Assembly (NCBI GenBank): GCA_025994075.1
Contig: JAMQGV010000008.1
Location: 1-38,406 of the forward strand
Direction: 5' to 3'
Length of the DNA: 38,406 nt
DNA from: Vicinamibacteria bacterium
Lineage (GTDB): Bacteria; Acidobacteriota; Vicinamibacteria; Fen-336
Part shown: positions 33,969 through 38,406 of the stretch, piece after piece
Layout of the letters: each line of letters opens with the position of its first letter
Numbering within the stretch: position 1 is the stretch's first letter
Translations under genes and position numbers: made by a program
The notes under the pieces: model-generated
Databases searched by the model: none
What the model was told of the DNA's origin: nothing
Seen by the model: only the letters and a program-made list of their open reading frames with translations

Positions 33969-35372
33969 TCAGGCGGCGGGGCCCGCGAGCGTCGCCTCGA
34001 AGCCGCCGTCGTCCGCGTTGCGCAGCCGCAGCTCGAAGCCGTGCAGCGCCGCGGCCTCGTTCGCGATCGCGAGGCCGAGGCCGCTGCCTTCGGGGCGCCG
34101 GGTGCGGGCGTCGCCGCCGCGGAAACGCGGCTCGGCGAGCCGCGGCAGCTCGCTCTCCGCGACGCCGGGGCCGTCGTCGCGGACGCGGATCGCGAAGCGG
34201 CCCACGGCCGCCTCCAGGACCAGCGCGACGTGGCCGCCCGCGCGGTTGTAGCGGATCGCGTTGTGGACCAGGTTGTCGACTGCCTGCTCGAGCAGCGTGA
34301 CGTCGCCGCGCGCCACGACCGCCTCCTCCGGCACCGCGTGGCCCAGCTCGACGCCGGCGGCGCGCGCCAGCACCGCGTGGCGCAGCGCGACCCGCTCGAC
34401 GAGCGCGCCCAGGTCGACGTCCCCCGCGTCGCGCAGCGGCTCGCCCGCCTCCAGCCGCGCGGCGGCGCCGAGGTTGCGCAGCAGCGCGCCGATGTAGTGG
34501 GTCTCGCGGGCTGCCGAGTCCAGCGTCCGCGGATCGGGGCCGGCCCCGCGCGCGTGGGCCTCGCGCAGGTCGGACAGATGGCCCGCGAGCGCCGACAGCG
34601 GCACGCCCACGTCGTGGGTGGTGCTGGCGACGAACTCGCGCAGCGCCCGCTCGCGCGCCTCCACTTCGTCGAGATGTGCGCGGACCGCCGCCGCCGCCGC
34701 GTTGAAGGCGCCGCCCAGCTCGCCGATCTCGTCGCCGCCGTGCTCCGTGACCCGCGTCTCGTAGCGTCGCTCCGCAACGGCCCTCACCTCGGCGGCGAGC
34801 GCGCGGATGCGGCCGACGGTCGAGCCGGCGGCCAGCGCCACGACGCCGCCGAGCGCCAGCAGCAGCGTCACCGCCGTGAATCCGAACGTGGCCGAAGGCA
34901 CGAGCGCCGGCGGCGCCTGCAGCGTGAGCGCGACCCAGGCGCAGGGCCCGTCGTTCCACGCCGTGGGCATCGCGCCGACCAGCGCCCGCTCGCCCGCCGG
35001 CGCCACGCTCCAGCCGCTGCCCGCGGCCAGCTCCTCGCGGAGCCGCGCCGGCAGCGGCGGCCCGCCGCTGGTCGCGGCGAAGTCCCGGGCGTAGGCGTGG
35101 AGCGCGAACGGCGGGCGCCGGCGCCCGTGCGCGCGGCGGGGGAAGTCCTCCCCGTGGAAGCCGGCGCCCCGCGGCCGGCCGAAGAGCGGCGCGCGGCCGG
35201 CCTCGCACGCCTCGCGGTCGAGGGCGTCGACGCGGACCTCCAGCGCGGCGCGCAGCGACTGCTCCGCCGCCCGTGACGCCAGCCACTCGTGGGCGGACGC
35301 CACCGCCAGCAGCAGCCCGATCCCCGCGCCCGTCACCACCAGCAGCAGCCGGCCCCGCAGCCCCAGCCGCAT
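33969..35372 (-). CDS. Cpx-like sensor histidine kinase
   Basis: A 467-residue membrane kinase. One N-terminal helix (residues 5-26) and a second near 175-200 (FGFTAVTLLLALGGVVALAA) flank a periplasmic sensor domain. A HAMP domain follows (STVGRIRALAAEVRAV), then the dimerisation helix ASTTHDVGVPLSAL with His253 and an ATPase domain (NLVHNAIRYN, RDDGPGV, GSGLGLAIANEAA). The catalytic phosphatase position after His is Asp. The ATG at 35372 shares one base with the response-regulator stop (TGATG), so the pair is coupled. It faces the Spy/CpxP-like gene across the regulator promoter, the layout of cpxRA-cpxP systems that sense envelope stress. Confidence 0.87.
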   Translation of the reverse strand: MRLGLRGRLLLVVTGAGIGLLLAVASAHEWLASRAAEQSLRAALEVRVDALDREACEAGRAPLFGRPRGAGFHGEDFPRRAHGRRRPPFALHAYARDFAATSGGPPLPARLREELAAGSGWSVAPAGERALVGAMPTAWNDGPCAWVALTLQAPPALVPSATFGFTAVTLLLALGGVVALAAGSTVGRIRALAAEVRAVAERRYETRVTEHGGDEIGELGGAFNAAAAAVRAHLDEVEARERALREFVASTTHDVGVPLSALAGHLSDLREAHARGAGPDPRTLDSAARETHYIGALLRNLGAAARLEAGEPLRDAGDVDLGALVERVALRHAVLARAAGVELGHAVPEEAVVARGDVTLLEQAVDNLVHNAIRYNRAGGHVALVLEAAVGRFAIRVRDDGPGVAESELPRLAEPRFRGGDARTRRPEGSGLGLAIANEAAALHGFELRLRNADDGGFEATLAGPAA

Positions 35373-36037
35373 CACGGCTCCAGCCGGTAGCCGACGCCCC
35401 ACACGGTCGCGATGCGGCCGCCCTCGGGCCCCAGCTTGCGGCGCAGCCGCGAGACGTGGACGTCGAGGGTGCGGGCGCTGCCCTCGCGATCCGGGTCGAG
35501 CACGTGCTCGACCAGCCATTGGCGCGACACGGCCGAGCCGGGACGCCGCACCAGGGCGGCGAGCAGGTCGAACTCGGCCCGCGTCAACTCCACCGCGGCG
35601 CCGCCGACGGCGACGCTGCGGGCGTCGAGGTCGACCCGCAGAGCGCCGCGCTCGAACACGCTCTCCCGCTGCAGCGAGGGCCGCCGCAGCCGGGCCTGCA
35701 CGCGCGCCAGCAGCTCCTCGGGCCAGAACGGCTTGGTGACGTAGTCGTCGGCGCCCAGCTCCAGCGCGCGGACCTTGCTCGGCGTGTCGTTGCGGGCCGA
35801 CAGCACCAGCACCGGCGTCTCCGCCGCGGCTTCGCGGTAGGCCTTCAGCACGTCGAGGCCGTGGGCGCCTGGCAGCATCAGGTCGAGCACGACCAGCGCG
35901 TAGCCGGTCGGGTCGACCGCCAGCGCCGCGCCGCCGTCGCGCAGCCAGGTCGGCTCGAAGCCCGACTGGCGCAGGCGGTCTGCGAGCTGGCGGCCGAGCG
36001 CCTCGTCGTCCTCGACGATCAGGATCCGCGGGGTCAT
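35372..36037 (-). CDS. OmpR/CpxR-family response regulator
   Basis: A 221-residue regulator: acidic pocket EDD (9-11), phospho-acceptor Asp52 in LVVLDLMLPG, VTKPF lysine, and a winged-helix DNA-binding domain (ELTRAEFDLLAALVRRPGSAVS, SRLRRKLG, WGVGYRLEP). It is the first gene of a two-gene operon with its kinase (1-base overlap). The direct repeat CTTAAGC-N4-CTGAAGC lies 24-41 bp upstream of its start, consistent with autoregulation and control of the divergent gene. Confidence 0.9.
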   Translation of the reverse strand: MTPRILIVEDDEALGRQLADRLRQSGFEPTWLRDGGAALAVDPTGYALVVLDLMLPGAHGLDVLKAYREAAAETPVLVLSARNDTPSKVRALELGADDYVTKPFWPEELLARVQARLRRPSLQRESVFERGALRVDLDARSVAVGGAAVELTRAEFDLLAALVRRPGSAVSRQWLVEHVLDPDREGSARTLDVHVSRLRRKLGPEGGRIATVWGVGYRLEP

Positions 36038-36060
36038 CGAGACGAGCCTCGCGTGCGCGC

Positions 36061-36078
36061 CTTAAGCCGCGCTGAAGC
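36061..36078. promoter_or_regulatory. 7-4-7 direct repeat, candidate operator of the Cpx-like regulator
   Basis: CTTAAGC (36061-36067), CGCG, CTGAAGC (36072-36078): half-sites identical at 6 of 7 positions on an 11-bp period, as expected for OmpR/PhoB-family dimers. A related CTTAGGG lies at 36095, three helical turns further. It lies in the 175-bp divergent region. Confidence 0.5.
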
Positions 36079-36162
36079 AGCGCGCCCGGCGTCACTTAGG
36101 GTTCTCGCAAGGTGCCCCGCCGTCTCATCGGGTGAGGGCAGAGGCGGAGAGCGGAAACGCAC

Positions 36163-36179
36163 CGGCGACATTGTCGCCG
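36163..36179. promoter_or_regulatory. Perfect dyad in the leader of the Spy-like gene
   Basis: CGGCGACA-T-TGTCGCCG is a perfect 8-bp inverted repeat about one central base, 33 bp before ATG 36213. It could be a repressor operator, or form a 7-bp hairpin with a 3-nt loop in the mRNA. Confidence 0.45.
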
Positions 36180-36212
36180 CGAAGCCCGGGGGAAGAGACG
36201 AGGAGGAGCGCG

Positions 36213-36695
36213 ATGAAGACGAACAAGTGGATGGCGGTCGCGGCGGTCGCGGCCCTGGCGTGGGCGGGCGCGGCGGCGGCGCAGGGGCCGCGCGGGCACG
36301 GGCGGCATCACGGCGGCTTCGGCCCGCTGGGCAGCCTGGACCTGACCGAGGCCCAGCAGGAGCAGGTGAAGGCGCTGCACGAGAAGCGGCAGGCGGAGAT
36401 CAAGCCGCTGATGGAGCAGGCGCGCGCCGCGCGGCGCGCGTTCGACAAGGCGCTCGCCGCCGAAGGCGCCGACCCGGCGACGGTGGGCGAGGCGGCGCTG
36501 GCGATGAAGGCGGCGCGCGAGAAGATGCACGCCGCCCACCAGGCGCTGCGCGCGGACCTCGAGAAGATCCTGACCGACGAGCAGCGCGAGCAGCTCGGCA
36601 AGCGCGAGGGTCGCGGGTTCGGCCGCCGCGGCGGTCCGCGGCACGGCGGGCACCACCCGGGCGGCCCGTCCGGCCCCCCGCCCGACCGGCAGTAG
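36213..36695 (+). CDS. Spy/CpxP-family periplasmic protein
   Basis: A 160-residue protein with a signal peptide (MKTNKWMAVAAVAALAWAG, cleavage near AAAAQ). Two LTxxQ motifs (LTEAQQEQV near residue 48 and LTDEQREQL near 125) bracket a long amphipathic helix region rich in Glu, Lys, Arg and Ala, the Spy/CpxP/CnrX-like chaperone or sensor fold. The C-terminus is Gly/His/Arg/Pro-rich (RRGGPRHGGHHPGG), and a matching His/Gly stretch follows the signal peptide, suggesting metal binding. AGGAGGAG precedes ATG 36213. It is divergent from the response regulator and kinase, so it may inhibit or report to the kinase. A strong hairpin follows. Confidence 0.85.
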   Translation: MKTNKWMAVAAVAALAWAGAAAAQGPRGHGRHHGGFGPLGSLDLTEAQQEQVKALHEKRQAEIKPLMEQARAARRAFDKALAAEGADPATVGEAALAMKAAREKMHAAHQALRADLEKILTDEQREQLGKREGRGFGRRGGPRHGGHHPGGPSGPPPDRQ

Positions 36696-36709
36696 GTCCG
36701 TCCGCTCCG

Positions 36710-36743
36710 CCCCCGCGCCCCGGGACCTTCCCGGGCGCGGGGG
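36710..36743 (+). terminator. Very strong GC hairpin after the Spy-like gene
   Basis: An 11-bp perfect stem CCCCCGCGCCC (36710-36720) / GGGCGCGGGGG (36733-36743), with GGG/CCC pairing further inside the loop. It starts 15 bp after the stop. As at kdpE, no T-run follows directly; only TTT at 36753-36755. Confidence 0.65.
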
Positions 36744-36757
36744 CCGTGCCGCTTTGC

Positions 36758-36763
36758 TACGAT
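36758..36763 (+). promoter_or_regulatory. Putative -10 element of the HD-GYP gene
   Basis: TACGAT lies 15 bp after the hairpin and 33 bp before GTG 36797, giving a leader of about 27 nt that contains GGAGG. Confidence 0.35.
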
Positions 36764-36796
36764 GCCTCCGGCCCATCGAAGCTGGAGGTCGCACTC

Positions 36797-38314
36797 GTGG
36801 ACGGGATCTGGGAACCGCTCGACGCCGCCGATGCCGCCGCCCGCCGCGTGCTGGTGGTCGACGACGAGCCCGGCATGCTGGGCGTCGTCGCCGAGCTGCT
36901 GAGCGACGCGGGCTACGAGGTCCGCGCCGAGACCGATCCGAGGGTGGCCGTGCAGGCCCTCGCCGAGACGGAGTTCGGGGTCGCGGTCGTCGACCTGGTG
37001 ATGCCCGGCCTGACCGGCCTCGACGTGGCCGCCGCGGTCCAGAAGGCATGGCCGCTGACGCAGGTGATCGTGCTGACGGGGCACGAAGGCGTCGACTCGG
37101 CGGTGGCCGCGCTCCAGCGTGGCGTCTTCGACTACGTGCGCAAGGGCGCCTTCGACGGTGCCCACCTCGTGAAGGTCGTGCGCGCCGCGCAGGAGCGGCG
37201 CAGCCTGTTGCGCTCCAACCAGGAGCTGCTCGACCGCGTGCTGGAGTCGAACGAGCTGCTGCGCGTGCTGGTCGAGCGCGGCACCGGCATCGCGCGCGCC
37301 GAGCACGCCGATCGGCTGCTGGAGATGGTCGTCGACGCGGCGCGGCGCCTGACCGGCGCGGAGCGGGTGCGGGTCCAGCTCTTCCGCCCCGGGCGCGAGG
37401 TGCTGATCGAGGAGGTCGCGGGCGACGCGACGGAGGGCGTGCGCGGCGTGCGGCTGACCCCCGGCGAGGGCCTCGCGACGCTCGCCGCCGAGTCGGACGA
37501 GGGTGTCTGCGTCGAGGCCGCCGAGGCCCACCCGCGCTACTCGCGGCGCTGCGACGCGCTGCCCTCCGCCAAGCCCGGCTGGCTGGCGGTGCCGCTGCAC
37601 CACGCTTCGATCCAGGGCGCGCTGATCGTCGCCGGCCGCCGCGACGGGTTCCACGCCCAGCACCAGTTGCTGCTGCGCGGCCTGGCCCGGATCGCGGCGG
37701 TCGCCCTCGACCGCACACGCGCCCTGGAGCAGGCCGACAACTTCTTCACCCACGTCTCGGCGCTGCTGGTGTCGATCCTCGACCGCGTCGACCAGAGCGG
37801 TCGCGGTCACTCGCGCCGCGTCGCTGCGCTCTCCGACATGGTGTCGCGACGGCTGGGGATGAGCGACGACGAGCGCCGCGACCTGCACTTCGGCGCGCTG
37901 CTGCACGACATCGGCAAGATCCACCTGCCGGCCGAGGTGCTCGACGGCCCGCCGAGCGAGGAGAGCGAGCGGGTGATGCGCGAGCACCCGCGGCTGGGCC
38001 TCGAGCTGCTGCGGCCGATCACCCGCTTCGAACGCCTGCTGTCGACGGTGCACGGCCACCACGAGCGCTGGGACGGCACGGGCTACCCGCTGGGGCTCGC
38101 CGGCGAGGAGATCCCGCGCGGGGCGCGGGTGGTGGCCGTCGCCAACGCCTTCGACGGCATGACCCACCAGCCCGCGGGCCCGGGCGAGCCGTCGCTCACC
38201 CCAGAGCAGGCGCTCGAGCGCCTGCAGGAGGGCGCAGGCACCGCCTTCGACCCGCTGATCGTGCGGTTGTTCGTGGCGGAGTACCGCCAGCACCGCCACC
38301 TGCTGGTGGACTAG
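36797..38314 (+). CDS. REC-GAF-HD-GYP response regulator (c-di-GMP phosphodiesterase-like)
   Basis: A 505-residue cytoplasmic protein in three parts: a receiver domain (acidic DDE at 22-24, Asp66 in VVDLVMPGL as phospho-acceptor), a GAF domain (about residues 160-310), and an HD-GYP domain with HSRRVAAL, LLHDIGKIHLP, the HHERWDGTGYP signature and VANAFDGMT. The last is the metal site of c-di-GMP phosphodiesterases and appears intact. It probably degrades c-di-GMP in response to a kinase and a GAF ligand. GTG 36797 is chosen because GGAGG lies 8 bp upstream; upstream reading is shadow. The missing partner kinase must lie elsewhere. Confidence 0.9.
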   Translation: MDGIWEPLDAADAAARRVLVVDDEPGMLGVVAELLSDAGYEVRAETDPRVAVQALAETEFGVAVVDLVMPGLTGLDVAAAVQKAWPLTQVIVLTGHEGVDSAVAALQRGVFDYVRKGAFDGAHLVKVVRAAQERRSLLRSNQELLDRVLESNELLRVLVERGTGIARAEHADRLLEMVVDAARRLTGAERVRVQLFRPGREVLIEEVAGDATEGVRGVRLTPGEGLATLAAESDEGVCVEAAEAHPRYSRRCDALPSAKPGWLAVPLHHASIQGALIVAGRRDGFHAQHQLLLRGLARIAAVALDRTRALEQADNFFTHVSALLVSILDRVDQSGRGHSRRVAALSDMVSRRLGMSDDERRDLHFGALLHDIGKIHLPAEVLDGPPSEESERVMREHPRLGLELLRPITRFERLLSTVHGHHERWDGTGYPLGLAGEEIPRGARVVAVANAFDGMTHQPAGPGEPSLTPEQALERLQEGAGTAFDPLIVRLFVAEYRQHRHLLVD

Positions 38315-38406
38315 TGGTTCGTTAGCGTGGAACAGAAATCGTTTGTTCTCGTATCTCAGGCATGGGATACGGACGTGTGCACATCGCCCCACCGGAGCGA
38401 GCCGAG
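38315..38406 (+). other. Less GC-rich tail with a possible new gene start
   Basis: About 92 bp after the HD-GYP stop, with a clearly more AT-containing stretch (38331-38356) than anywhere nearby. ATG 38362 opens a frame (MGYGRVHIAPPERAE) that reaches the window edge without a stop. Fifteen codons are too few to name a product, and no Shine-Dalgarno sequence is visible. Confidence 0.3.

Overview
This is a very GC-rich (roughly 70% or more), densely packed bacterial chromosome segment. It carries about 26 protein genes, one tRNA and no visible insertion sequence, phage gene or CRISPR array. The organism is Gram-negative-like: it has an outer-membrane beta-barrel protein and a Spy/CpxP-type periplasmic protein, and many products have signal peptides. 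The mix of a Ser/Thr kinase with a membrane tail, a giant sortilin/BNR-repeat protein, secreted metallopeptidases and secreted amidohydrolases is typical of Acidobacteriota, Myxococcota or related high-GC lineages. I cannot place it more precisely from sequence alone.

Layout. (1) 1-1664: the 5' part of an Lhr-type helicase on the minus strand, divergent from a periplasmic-binding-protein-like gene with no visible signal peptide. (2) 1673-10840: a complete potassium-uptake locus. It has a phased 11-bp repeat array, an OmpL-like porin, a 26-aa membrane microprotein, kdpF, kdpA, kdpC, kdpB (the unusual order F-A-C-B), then kdpD and kdpE, closed by a strong hairpin. (3) 10855-18855: secreted or exported proteins in divergent and convergent pairs (a Cys-rich small protein, an M49-like peptidase, a choice-of-anchor-I-like protein with a methyltransferase, a D-aminoacylase-like amidohydrolase and an alpha/beta hydrolase). 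(4) 18986-26535: an apparent operon of a membrane Ser/Thr kinase, a BNR/sortilin-like repeat protein and an M14 carboxypeptidase. (5) 26599-29541: MBOAT acyltransferase, SGNH-like partner and universal stress protein. (6) 29554-33908: a YkgJ-type cysteine-cluster protein, tRNA-Gln(CUG) with its own promoter and terminator, a membrane sulfatase/phosphotransferase-like protein, and a divergent GT-C-like membrane protein preceded by a possible 6-codon leader ORF. (7) 33969-36695: a Cpx-like histidine kinase and response regulator divergent from a Spy/CpxP-like gene. (8) 36797-38314: a REC-GAF-HD-GYP signalling protein, followed by a short, less GC-rich tail.

Two themes stand out. First, several genes with no Shine-Dalgarno sequence have a TAnnnT hexamer only 6-13 bp before the start codon, which suggests leaderless transcripts. 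Genes with longer leaders have good GGAGG sites. Second, two response-regulator-linked promoters (kdp and the Cpx-like locus) carry 7-bp direct repeats separated by 4 bp, the geometry expected for OmpR/PhoB-family regulators.
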